From Isochrysis galbana (lineage: Eukaryota; Haptophyta; Isochrysidales; Isochrysidaceae), in assembly GCA_018136815.1 (NCBI GenBank), contig CM030933.1, positions 4,330,341 to 4,394,340 of the forward strand: a DNA stretch of 64,000 nt, written 5' to 3'. Below are positions 13,344 to 23,812 of the stretch, in pieces. Both the position numbers and the translations under genes were made by a program. The stretch's first letter is position 1. Each line of letters begins with the position of its first letter. Under the pieces are notes generated by a model. That model was not told where the DNA came from, did no database searches, and saw nothing but the letters and a program-made list of their open reading frames with translations.

Positions 13344-13490
13344 CCTCCCTCTCTCTCTCTCTCTTTCCTTCTCTCGCTCTCTCTCTCTCTCTCTGACTCT
13401 CTCTCTCGCTCTCCCTCTCTCTCTCTCTCGCTCTGGTTCTCTCTCCCTCCCTCCCTCCCTCCCTCCCTCCCTCGCTCTCCTCCCTGTAGA
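13246..13490 (+). repeat. CT/CCCT-rich low-complexity tract
   Basis: Interrupted CTCTC and CCCTC repeats lie upstream of the glutathione transferase gene, on its 5' side, and continue into (TCCC)n at about 13446-13470. Similar pyrimidine-rich tracts, on the non-coding strand, precede several genes in this window and may be promoter or leader sequence. Long open frames read through it are artefacts. Confidence 0.8.
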
Positions 13491-13654
13491 TGGATACCCC
13501 CTCCACCCAGTGCCACCGTCGAGTGAATCCAAATCCAAGACCCATCTCGGCGACGAGAGGGAGATCCGGAGTGTTGGAGAGGGGGGGGGGGGGGGGGATC
13601 TTACAAGTAGTATTTTATTCGATCTCACCCGGACTCCAGAGATGCGACCGGGGG

Positions 13655-13689
13655 TGTTCGGGGCCGCCGGCGACCGGCGGCCCCGAACA
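13655..13689. other. Perfect 16-bp hairpin followed by T-rich sequence
   Basis: The arms TGTTCGGGGCCGCCGG (13655-13670) and CCGGCGGCCCCGAACA (13674-13689) are exact reverse complements separated by the 3-base loop CGA. The sequence then runs ATTTTGTACTTTTTG. This resembles a factor-independent terminator or the 3' end of a small structured RNA, but no RNA gene upstream is recognisable. It lies between the glutathione transferase and the MFS transporter. Confidence 0.6.
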
Positions 13690-14511
13690 ATTTTGTACTT
13701 TTTGCATCGGGTTGCCGACGGCCCCTCCCGTAGTGGAAGTGGATGAGCCCCCGTGCCATCGGATGCCCCTCCTCCGTTGCTCCGTTGCACCTCGAGTCAG
13801 TGCCTCCCTCAGCCTCGTCCGACGCCGCTCGGCTTGCTTACCTGCATGTGCATGTGCGCCTTGCACGCTATTGTGTGCGCCTTGCACGCTCTTGCTGTAG
13901 GCCTATGAGCCGCGTTTCGTCAGCAAGTGGACCATTGAATGGTTTTATTAGTTTAAAGTTTAAAATTTGTGTTGAGACTATTGCTAACGTGCTTTATTGA
14001 AATATTAGATATCTGTCCCAGGCTTCCTGTCCATACATTCTCTTCCTTGACAATTGTCCCCAGCTCATCCTCCCCTCCCCTGACCCAGTATCGTTCAACC
14101 ATGAACATGATCGTCGCACTCCGCAATTGCTAGCCATTGCAAACGATCTCGCACAACACAACTCAGCAAAGGCATGCGCCCAACATGGGTTTCAGGACAT
14201 GTCAGAACAAGGGTGGTGAATCCAGAACTTGTTGCCATTTTCTCGTGTACGGCTCAGTCTCTTTCTCCATGGCGTGAGTAGTTGGAGTGCTAAATTGATT
14301 CCCTTCCGGCAGAAGCAGTAGGCCGACTAGGCCATCGCTCAACGGCGAAACGCTTGCCCTCGTGAACGACGTGCGAAAGATTGCCGGCCGAAGCATACAA
14401 GTGCTGGCACACTTTGGACGGACTTTCTCGCCTAAATCGTCGCCTTGGCCCCGATTGGAGCTCGGCTAATAGCTAGACTCCCCGAAGTCACAGGACACTG
14501 TGGTATCGCAT

Positions 14512-16528
14512 TCACTCGTAGTTGCCCCTAAGCACTACGAAGCGGCGGGTGATGGCCACGGCCGCCGCAGCAGAGACGGCGGTGGCAGCGGCGGCGAAGC
14601 AGGCAAATGCACCACGAGAGGCATACAAGCCTCCGAAAACGAGTGGCGCAGATACCCTTGCAATAGTGTTAATGGCCTCGTCCAATCCCATCACGGTGCC
14701 CCGTTGTTGCCGAGGCACGCACTGAAGAAGCATCGTAGGGACGGTGGGCGCGTACAGCGGGACTCCGACCTGACGAGAGGCAAGGTAAGCCAGTGGGACG
14801 AAAACTAAGAAGTCGACTGCAAACCATTCATGGCGATTGCATTGCCCACCACCCTGCGCCTATTTGGATCCAAGCTGCCGGGCTCGGCCTCAGAGATGCG
14901 CAGGTTGCGAACTCAATGTGCACCCGCACACCGAGTGCGCTAAATCCCTGGCTCACCTGATAAAACGCGGCGGCGGCCCAAAAGGTGAGCACGCCCCCAT
15001 GTGCAAGTGGCGCAAGCCGTGCGACAGCACCCATTGCCAGCAAAGATGTCGCTACAATGCCAAGACCAAGGGCACAGGTGAAGACCGTTCCTAGAGCGCG
15101 CTGAGCCCTACGAGTAAGAGGGTGGTGCATGCAGTGATTGACGACGACGCGAAGCCGAGCACGACTGCCGAGAAACGCACCGCAGCTCTTCCAAATGAGA
15201 AAGCGGTGCCAACACCTATCGGGCACATGGACTCGCCCAACGAGCGGATCCGAGGCTTGCCAGCAATGGCTTATACGAACGCGGCGCGGCCAATCCAGGG
15301 ATGACTTACTGTGCCGCAAAAAGGGTGCTTGTCGCGAACGAGACGGATGCCAAGAGGGTATGAGCAAATCCGATTTGTTGCACACCCACTCCACAGAGGT
15401 CTTGAGCAAGAGGCCCAAAGAAAGCGGAGAAGGTAGCGGAGCCACAATTATAGAGCGACGACACACAGCAGACGGTTGCGATCGCAGTGATCAGATCACG
15501 CCCAAGGGGACAAGCGATCAGCTTCTCCTCCGGCGGCGGTGAAGGTGATGCGTCGGTCGCCGATGCCCCCTTTGTCCTCACCGCATGAGTAGGCTCACGA
15601 GTGCAGAGTGCCACCCCAACACCCGCAGCGATGGAGCCAGCAGCAGTTGCACCTATGACTGTGGACAAGCTCCTGAGGGTGCAGGCGAGCACCCAAAAGA
15701 GAACATCAGACTATCGCGCGAGCTAAGGGGAAAGGGGGAAGACGAGCCCGGTCCGCACTCTCGATGAGAGAGCGAGAGGAAGGTCCGCAAGGGCTGCAAA
15801 AGCCCGCACCACACAGCGAGCCCCCATGCTTCTATGTGGATGGCCCAGGGCTGCTCGACTCACCCACTGGCAGAGTAGAGCCATCCACCAAACCACGGTC
15901 CAGCAATAAAGGCGAGCGTGGTCGCAGCATCTCGCCACGCCATGAAGCGTGGCAGCTGACCAGTTGCAGCGCCGATGTCGGCGAGCAGCGCTTTGCCTAC
16001 TGGAGAGGCGCCTGCGCAGCAGCCTGTGAGGAAGCGACAGCCGAGGAAGGTGGCCACCGACCAGCCACGCGCGACGGCGAGCGCCTGAAGGGCCAGCCCG
16101 AGGCCAGTGCCGCCCAGCGACAGAGCCATCACCGGCCGGCGGCCGACGCGGTCGGAGAGGCGCGGCCAAAGGAAGAGTGCGCCAAACTGACCGAGCGGGT
16201 ACGCCGAGGAGAGCGATCCGAACGATGCACCCATCCCGAGGGCAAAATGATCTCGGAGGGCGACATTGATCGGAATTGTCATGGTGAAGCCGAGCAGGTT
16301 GAGGAACGTCGAGAGCAGCACGGAGAAGACTGAGACGACGCTCGAGGTGGTCGGGTGCATGGGGAGAGCTGCTCGTCCTCCTCGCTCAGCGGCGAGGAGG
16401 AGGGGTGGGTCGGCGCGTGCGCAGGCGTGTTGGAGCACTGGACGACTCGATGCGCCAGGGCTCACCGCCACGCCCGACGGTGAGACGAGCGCGGGGCCGA
16501 GGAGGCTGAGGATCGCGAGCGCCGCCAT
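14512..16528 (-). CDS. Major facilitator superfamily transporter
   Basis: This is a secondary transporter with about 12 membrane spans. I read four exons: 16528-15864, 15672-15310, 15164-14957 and 14769-14512; GT-AG borders (GTGAGT, GTAAGT, GTGAGC donors) are all in phase and total 497 aa. The start MAALAILSLLGPALVSPSG looks like a signal or plastid-targeting leader. The hallmark loop between spans 2 and 3 is present as LSDRVGRRPVM, and SLGGTGLGLALQALA and GCRFLTGCCAG follow. Joins restore membrane segments: WLYSASG-SLSTVIGATAAGS at the first and AAAAFYQ-VGVPLYAPTVPTML at the third. The last exon holds the conserved RQQRGTVMGLDEAINTIARVSAPLVFGGLY motif near span 11. The substrate cannot be told; the pattern recalls TetA-like/drug-proton antiporter branches. 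The frame upstream of 16528 is unlikely to be translated. Confidence 0.85.
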
Positions 16529-16887
16529 CGATCGTCGGGCCGAACGGCGAACGCCGGGGGGCGGGGCGGCGCGGGGGGGGGAGAAGAGGATTACTCTTGG
16601 AGTGCTGAGAGATGAAAATAGAGATGGATACAAATACTAAGTATTCTTTAAGGTGGTACGCGGATGGGAGTGCCCACCCCCGGTATTACGGCAGAGCGGC
16701 GGGTGATGAGCCCCGGCAGCGAAGGAGTGGGGCCCACCTTCTGGGCCCTGTGGAGGGTGATGTGGGGCATGGGGTATGACCCTGGCGGCCTGGGAGAGGC
16801 CTATGGCGACCCTCCCGACAGAACCTTTATTTATGGTCTCCAGCTCGGATCTATTGTCTATTGTCTATTGTCTATTGTCATCCGGCT

Positions 16888-17093
16888 ATCGGTGCGTGCA
16901 CTGGAGGGGGGACAAATATCGAGAGCGAGAGTGCCCCCTCCCCTTGGTATCACTTGGACACCTGGCTCGACAGGCATGACGGGATTCCGGGACTGAAACG
17001 TTGTGTCCAATTAGCTAGTGGGGTAGGCGGTAGGCTAGGATATAACATTAGTGGTAATTAGTTTATGAGTATTATTATTATTATTATTATTAT
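16888..17093 (+). mobile_element. 5'-truncated retroposon with tail A
   Basis: From GGTGCGTGCACTGG (16888) to AGGATATAACATTA (about 17055) the sequence matches the tail-A elements at 39158, 45600 (inverted) and 62278. A (ATT)n run at 17068-17093 forms the 3' tail. It abuts a LINE remnant on the other strand. Just upstream, 16851-16879 is a tandem of the heptamer ATTGTCT. About 300 bases between this and the transporter start hold no gene that I recognise. Confidence 0.75.
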
Positions 17094-17640
17094 TTGGTTT
17101 TAGTTTTCCTTCCCCGGGCCGCCCTCGCCGTTCGTGCGTTGCTGACGGTCTTGGTCTTGATGTGTATTCGAGCCCTCTCTCTAACTAGGGTCACGACCCG
17201 CAAGAGTATGCGTTCTAGGATTGGTATGTGCGGTGGACGGTGTGGGTGTGGTTGTCAATGTCAAACTCCACTCTATGGAAATCCTGTATGATGTATCGCC
17301 GCGCTATCATATACGTCCCATTTGGGCTGTCGGGGGTAGCTAGTTGCTCGCCTTTAAGGAGGGGAATCGTGTACAGTCGTGCCACGTGTTTCCAGTCCTC
17401 TTTCGACATGTGTATTTTGTGTGCATATGCCTTCCTCGCTGCTTGTGGGGTGTTCAGGTACCCCCCCCCCCCCAAAGTATTGCCCGGCCCATGACATCGC
17501 CACATTGCTAGCCTCCAACACAAAAGGACCGGACCGAAATGTACCGCAGAAAGCCGGACGGCAAAAGAAGCGGGACGGCGGAGGCGCCCGCAACGAGCAC
17601 TTGCACCTCGGCACAATGACCACTATGAGCCTTGAGTAAG
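17094..17640 (-). mobile_element. LINE C-terminal remnant
   Basis: Minus-strand frames read AARKAYAHKIHMSKEDWKHVARLYTIPLL (about 17460-17350), then MIARRYIIQDFHRVEFD (about 17310-17260), then a shifted frame with RTARAARGRKTK (about 17135-17100). These align in order with the C-terminal half of the LINE copy at 22548-23744, but with the zinc-knuckle part deleted and frames broken. The tail-A retroposon sits directly at its 3' side. It is a dead copy. Confidence 0.65.
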
Positions 17641-17645
17641 GCGCC

Positions 17646-17827
17646 TCGAGTTGAGCCCGGCTGTGGTGGATGCCATCGCACGGGCGTTGTGCCGCGCGAC
17701 CGGTGAGGCACACATCGACGAGCTGGCTGTGCCTCGGTCGCTCGGGCGCCTGGAGGTGGCCGAGCTCGCCCGACGGCTAAGCGAGGCGCACCTCGCACGA
17801 GAGATGGCGCAGGGAGAGCTAGCATAG
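17646..17827 (+). pseudogene. Unrecognised open stretch without start codon
   Basis: A stop-free run reads LELSPAVVDAIARALCRATG... and ends ...LAREMAQGELA at a stop near 17827. It has a helical, alanine/leucine-rich, protein-like composition, but no ATG and no match I recognise. It could be a gag-like or gene fragment. The 250 bases between it and BBS1 hold nothing else. Confidence 0.2.
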
Positions 17828-18015
17828 CTCCGCCGAGCCTCTACGTCGACGGAGATGCGGCTGCAGCACAGCAAGTTCGTTGAGGAACCCTCCAACGCAG
17901 GCGACGGTCAGACGTGAGAGAGGGCAAACGGAATCATCAGCGGGCGACGGCGCACCTCGCACGCAACATCAACCGGCCTCGAAGGGGGTGGATAGCGCAC
18001 GTGACACACGTGAAG

Positions 18016-18133
18016 TGATGTATTAGACATCATTGAGCAATGCTTCAGACAAGGGCATGTTGACGATTGCTGAGTGATGTGTTAGACATCATTGAGCAAT
18101 GCTTCAGACAAGGGCATGTTAACGATAGCTGAG
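18016..18133 (+). repeat. 59-bp tandem duplication covering the BBS1 stop codon
   Basis: Two copies (18016-18074 and 18075-18133) of a 59-bp unit beginning TGATGT(A/G)TTAGACATCATTG differ at only about three positions. The right-hand copy contains the final codons and stop of BBS1 (minus strand, stop at 18082-18084), so the last coding segment has been duplicated into the 3' UTR, where the duplicate repeats the stop. Confidence 0.9.
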
Positions 18134-21100
18134 AGTACTGGAAGCGCTGACTTGTCACTACAAAGGACGACTCGGATTTGGTCGGCACCACCAGCCTCAT
18201 TGATGCACTCGAGCTCACCATCGACGCGCAGGGTGACGCCGGGGACCAAGACTGGGAGCTGCAAAGCAGAGGACAGAATATCGAGGATATAAGGGCGCCA
18301 CGCACATGCCCTTAGAAGGACACGGAGTGCGCAATGGATCGCGTGCGATTCAGCCAGCCGCATCAGCACCAAGCTGGCTCATCCACACTCGATTGGCAGG
18401 CAGGATGAACATGTCTCAAGTCGTATCGATGCCAGCCCGAGCCTTGTGGAAGGCACACAGGCGGCGCTTTGGAGCTCGCATGAGCTTGCGCTCACCTTGA
18501 TCAACGACTGCTTGAAACGATACAGTGAGCTGTTGAACTTGAAGCTGACAACGATTTCAGAGACGGGCCGTCTTCCAGTATTCAAGACGGAAATCCGAAG
18601 GCGGAAAATGGGCCCGAGACCTTGAACCTGCGCCGCAAGGTTTCGGCGCGCGGGGCAAGGAACCCGTGAGAAAGGAGGGATTGTTGTAGCGGCGGCCTGG
18701 AATGGTGCAACGCAACGTCACGGCCACATAGCAGGGATGCGCTCCTGAGCAGTGAGTCGCAGCGAGGCGCTGTTGGAGAAGCTGATTGGTCCTTGGCCGT
18801 CGCTGATGATCTTGACATATGAGCGAGCCGTAGTCAAGCGGAGCTTGCAGAGATCGCGCTGGAAGATCCGATGCATGGATGTGGCCTAGACACACAAGAT
18901 GAGGTGCGCGTCCCAGCCGGCTGTCAATCGATAGCGCCCGACGAGCATCGCGCTCGCGCTCCTTAGCGGAGATGGGAGGCGGTCACCTGCGCGCGTTCTC
19001 TCTGTGTCTGCTCGACGTAAAGCTTCGTCTTCTTTGGTATGGACAGCGGCACATCTTGCTCAGGTGGTGGACCAGCGGTGCCGCCGTCGTTCTCCAAATT
19101 GGCCTTGCGTTGCAGCATTTTCACGGTGAGCGAGCCGGATGCAGTCACAATCAATAGGGTACCCTCCTGTGGACAAGAAGGTGTGCGGCGAGCGTTCGGT
19201 GGATTCCACGTGGGGAATACCGCAAGCTAGGAAGCCAATGAGGTGTGTGTGCCCGCTTCGGGCGGGCCGCCAGCTTGCACTCGAGAGTAGAGCCTCATGA
19301 CTGGCAAATACGGCGAGGGCATGGACTGCACCTCGCGCCCATAGGGGCCGAAGCGGAGAGCTGAAATGGGCTCATCCATACGGATCGTAGCGACGAGCTT
19401 TGTGTTGGTGTATAATCGAACTTCGCCGGAAATGAGACCTAGTAGCAAGCCCCGCGCCACACGTGTCTTGCTAAGTTCGAGCGCCTAGAGAAGCGAGGGC
19501 GGGCGTTTCGCAAGGTTTAGAATACTGGGAGAGGCGCAGGAGCTGCGTGGGAATCGCCAGGGAGCGGGCCGTGGAACTGGCAGGGGTCCTCGCCTCCATG
19601 CAAACAGCTGGCGAAGGCAGGTGGATGGTGTGGGTTTTCTTGCCCTTCAGGTGAAACGTGTACGTGGCACAACTGACTGTGGCCACATGGATCGACTTGT
19701 CTACACGCAGCATGGCTACACGGAGGGAGTATGGGACGGGGCAGGACATGAGTGAGCTTACATCGCCTGCACGCACGCAATCCTGCGTGATCTCAAAGCC
19801 AGAGACGGGCAGAAGGGGCACAGACACTCTGAATCGGTGGCGGCGTGGCGAGCTTTGCGCAGTCACTGACCCCAAACTTATGTTTCGGGACCGGCATCGG
19901 GCAAGCTATTCATATGACGGGCCAACGGCGCATCATGGCGCAGTGCTCGCTATGCGAGCACTCGCGCCATCCTCCCGCACGCACCGCAAGGTTGCGACGA
20001 GAGCTCAATCACTGTTGAGGACAGCTCGCCATTCTTAATCGTGTAGATGTGGCCATCACGACACGCCACAATTATGCGGTACTCCACAGCCCGCAACCCC
20101 ATAACTGCAAGGAATACTGGGGTAGCCGGCAGCTGAACAGTGACAGCGACGGCGTTGCCCGCAGGCTCGAGCACGAGAATCTATGCGAACGAATGGGCAG
20201 AGGTGAGCGCCAGGGGAAGCGGGTTTGGAGGCGCGCGAGTTTGTTTGCTGTGGACAATGGACGTAGCTCCCTCATGTCAGTGTGCTTCCGTCTGGATGCT
20301 TCACCTGTCCGGCCTCTGTACCAAGCACCAGCATTGAGCATGCGTCGTGTTCTTCGAGGTCCTTCTTGAGCGTTGCGATGCAAGTCACGACCGTCCTGCA
20401 TGGGGTACAAAGTGTGCCTCAGAAAAACGTCGTCAAGTTACACCATTTGCGATGCGCGAGCCTTGGGGGCTCGTAATGACGTGGAGGTGGGGTCACGACA
20501 TGAGCTCGGGCTGGAGCGATAACGCGCGGACAAAGCTGGCAAGCACGACATCCATTGCCGCGCCTGTGCCAAAGTTCCCACTGCAGGGATACACCTCCTG
20601 AAGCACCTATCTTTCGGTCCTGGGTCCACAAGGAGCCTGCGGACTGGGCGCGTACCTTCTAGTTATAGGGGCTCCTGTATGCTCCTGAACAAAGGCTTCG
20701 GCAACGCCAGGATCGTCGATGGCGAGCAGCTCCTGTGAGACATTCGTTAAGCGCACCCCCGCTTCCCGAGCTTCTGATAGGCGCTCACGCAGTGCACCCA
20801 CCGCGCTCGGGTCGTTGGCGACCTCCGCCCATGCTGTGAGCTCCGCCTTGTCCACAGGCAACTCAGGCAAGCTAAACTTATAGAAAGGCCGCAGGTTGCG
20901 ATAGATGAAGACAAACTGGCCCGACGCGATGGCGACTGACGGCGTAGCACCCTTGCGCGCCTCCGGATAGAAAACTGCAATCCCGACCTGCGGCACGCGG
21001 GAGCGGGTGGGGCAGCGGGTTGAGGGGCGGCCTGCACGAGCACCATCTCTTGAGGTCGCTGCTCTCACCGGCTCATCGAGAAGCACATTCTCGGAGAGGA

Positions 21101-21335
21101 GTGCAGTGCCTTTGAAGACTCGTAACCTGCGGTCCATCCCGGCTACGAGCAGCTTCGCGTCGCCGTCGCCATTCAGGTCTGCCAGCTGAACGCAGGAGGA
21201 GAAGGCGTGGAGCGACGCAAGCGGGTCATGCCACGCATGCAGCCAGACCTTGCGGCTCTGGAGGAGCTCGCGCTCGGCGTGGGCCTGTAAAGCCTGCACG
21301 CCAAGGCTCGCCGCGCCGCCGACCTCCGACGCCAT
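18082..21335 (-). CDS. BBS1: BBS1, BBSome subunit
   Basis: BBS1 is the beta-propeller subunit of the BBSome, the coat that moves membrane proteins in and out of cilia; in other species it binds ARL6. I read ten exons: 21335-21069, 20987-20656, 20395-20305, 20180-19985, 19715-19594, 19484-19332, 19166-18987, 18885-18751, 18627-18496 and 18258-18082, totalling 594 aa, close to human BBS1 (593). Landmarks in order: KVWLHAWHDPLASLHAFSSC, ADLNGDGDAKLLVAG, FIYRNLRPFYKFSLPELP, TLKKDLEEHDACSMLVLGTE, YRIIVACRDGHIYTI, GLISGEVRLYTNTKLV, FGPYGRE, IPKKTKLYVEQTQRER, MHRIFQRDLCKLRL, VQGLGPIFRL, LPVLVPGVTLRV, and VLSAIVNMPLSEAL at the C-terminus. Most introns are GT-AG; those after exon 5 (GAG/GCGAGG) and exon 8 (ACT/GCTCAG) seem to use GC donors, the second less certain. 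The gene implies a ciliated cell. Confidence 0.95.
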
Positions 21336-21363
21336 CGTGCGCGTGAGAGCGATCGGAGGGAAG

Positions 21364-21401
21364 GGAAGGGTGGGGTGGGGTGGGGTGGGGTGGGGTGGGG
21401 G
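21364..21401 (+). repeat. (GGGGT)n tract upstream of BBS1
   Basis: Several tandem TGGGG units lie about 30-65 bp upstream of the BBS1 start codon, G-rich on the strand opposite the coding strand. Such a tract can form a G-quadruplex and sits where the leader or core promoter should be. Further upstream, 21556-21571 is a pure G run. No gene is visible from here to 22214. Confidence 0.75.
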
Positions 21402-22214
21402 AAGCAGAGGAAGGCGCCGGTTGAGAAGGGGGACGTCGTTGTGTGCTGTGTGAGTGATAAAGTGAATATATTATTTGGGATCCGATAAACCGATACTTAC
21501 TCCTACAATAGAGGGAGGGAAAGAGAGAGGGAGGCTGCCAAGAGAGGAGAAGAGGGGGGGGGGGGGGGGGGTAGAGAAGTGTTTTGTATGTAGAGTACAG
21601 TATAAGTTGAGTAGTAGTACTCCGTGCCCAGCCAATTCCTGAGCGCGCGTTGAAGGCTGGCACGGCGTTCCTCGAAGCCCTCACAGCCCCCACTGCAGCT
21701 CCATGGAGACAAGAGTGGCGTCAGAGGCAGGGGCATGCACAACCCCAACTTCCATCCGCGGGTCGTCCCAGCCCGCGAGCAACCCAGATGCCCCTCCGAA
21801 GTCGCGTTCCGTCAAAAGAGGGCCAGGTGATTTGTTTTTTCACCCAGAAGTGCTTGTTTTCTTTTAGGTAGGAATGCCACAACAATTCCCCAGAGTATTA
21901 TTATTACGAAGATGAGTACAAAGCTAATCACGACATACAAGGACGCGGCGCGTGCGCATAGCAACCCCCCCCCCCCAAACACACACACGGTAACCCCAAG
22001 TTACGCAGGCTGAGAGTTTTCATCTTTTTCGTCTTTTTCTCACACCCCTCATCCTCGATCCTATTGTCGATGTCGTCCTGCTGGCAGGCGACGATGTCGC
22101 TTGGCTGATCTTGGGTGGCGAGGTCCGTGACGCGTGCGAGGACGGCCATCTTGTTCTCTTGTTCTCCATGTAGAGTTTGCTAGCTGCTCGGCGCACTTGC
22201 ACTTGTGGTAGGCA

Positions 22215-23800
22215 TCTTTATCCATTGAAAAAAAAACCTTTTAATATTCTCGCCACGCGCGCGGCACCGGCTTTCGTTTCCGTAGCCACGCCCTCCTCCT
22301 TCCCACTCCCTAACTTCCCGCCTTGCGGCAACTCCCCTTGTGCTCTACGTCGGGGCTCAGGTTGTTGGGGGGGGTCAGGTTGGGCGGGGTGCACTTGTCC
22401 CCAGCGAAGGTACTCGCCTCCCTCCTGGTTCGCTGAGTGACATGTTTCTTTCCGTTGTTGTGTGAGCGTCGTGTCGTCGTTGGTTTTTCTGTTATCGTTC
22501 TGTCTTCTCGTGCCCTAAGTCCATTTGGGGCGAAGTATAGTTGGGTCCTAGGCGAGGCGTTCGGCAAGGCCGAGCGCTTCTGCTACTAGGCCGAGGTTAT
22601 CGCTCATTCTCAAGCGGCCTTTGTCATCTTCTATGAAGGTAGGAGCGCTGAGCTCCACCGGAGTTTTGATTTTAGGTTTCCTTCCCTGGGCCGCCTTACG
22701 CGTTCTCGCGGTGTTGTGGAGGCTCGGCGTAGCTCGGCCTCTCACCAGGGTGGTAAATCTCATGAGCGTTGCTTCTAGAGTTGGTATATAGTGGAAGTTG
22801 TATGACTCGAACTCTACTTTATAAAAGCCTTTAATTATGTGTTTCCATGCTATTATGTAGAGGGTCTTCAGGCTATCAGAGGTGGTAGCGCCGGGATATG
22901 CAAATAGCCTGTCTTTGACTTTTTGTGTGCGCGACCTATTTGGGCGAGGCGTGTAGTTGGTAAGGGTGTCTATGGTTTCGAATATTTTCTTCGTCGCGGG
23001 GCACCATGCTAAGTGGCACGAATCTTCGCGGTAGCGGCGGCATAGTCGGCACATATTCGTGTGGCTTTTCGCAAATCTGTTTCTAGTGCCGATTCTTCTG
23101 TGGGTGATATGTTTAAAATGTGGGTGTTTGTCTTCATGTGTGAGCAGCGGGAGTGTGTATAGCCTTGCTATGTGTTTCCATTCTTCTTTCGTGACATCTA
23201 GGCGTTTATCCCATGCAAGCTTCGCCGCTTGTGGGGCGTTCTTCGCGGTTGTTTTGAGCGCGGCTCGCGTAATGTCCGAGACCGCGATTGCGTCAAGCGC
23301 GAGTTTGCCTTTTTGCATAGCGTACTCGTCCGCTAGGGCCTCTACGCAATTGAAATCCCCTCCTAGTATGGTCGGGGTCGCGTCTAGTGTGGCTAGTTTT
23401 AGTTTGAGATTCTCGATTTGCTCTTCCCGGGGGCCGGGTGTCGCACTAAGATATGTTGACATTATTCGGTATTTAGCTTCATCAATGATAATGTCTATAG
23501 ATACGCATCTACCGTCTAGTATGACTTTCACCGTGTCCGGTCTAGGGGTTATTCTGCCGGCTGTATCTCTGATCGCCACAGCTACGCCGCTAGCAGGGTC
23601 CCCCAGCTCTCCTGGGGCGGCATACCACGACCATCCTAGGAAGGTGGCCGTTCTATGTGCTCGGAGGTGTGCGCCGTCCTCGTAGGCGTGTAGTTCTTGG
23701 AGAAGAAGAATGTCCACTCTTGCCTTGCGCGCTTGCGACAGCACTGCGGCTAGTTTGCCGCCTTTAGTGCCGTTGAGGTTGTACGTCGCGATGGCGATGG
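22215..23800 (-). mobile_element. 5'-truncated LINE derivative: endonuclease joined to C-terminal region, no RT
   Basis: The minus-strand frame begins at about 23790 with AIATYNLNGTKGGKL and has no ATG; an in-frame TGA precedes it. It continues as an APE-type endonuclease: LLLQELHAYEDG with the catalytic glutamate, SGVAVAIRD, and ILGGDFNCVEAL with the Asp/Asn pair. Then, without the final endonuclease motif or any reverse transcriptase, it passes at LADEYAMQKGKLALDAI into the LINE C-terminal region: WKHIARLY, knuckle CRLCRRYREDSCHLAWC, LYIIAWKHIIKGFYKVEFE and GRKPKIKTP, ending at the stop at 22548. A 3' UTR follows to GGCGAGAATATTAAAAGG near 22230. The open frame is about 400 codons and undamaged. 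Closely similar sequence at 9370-10179 shares the stretch starting LADEYA, so the RT-less form is probably an established derivative, not a private deletion. Confidence 0.8.
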
Positions 23801-23812
23801 GTCCTTCACCTC

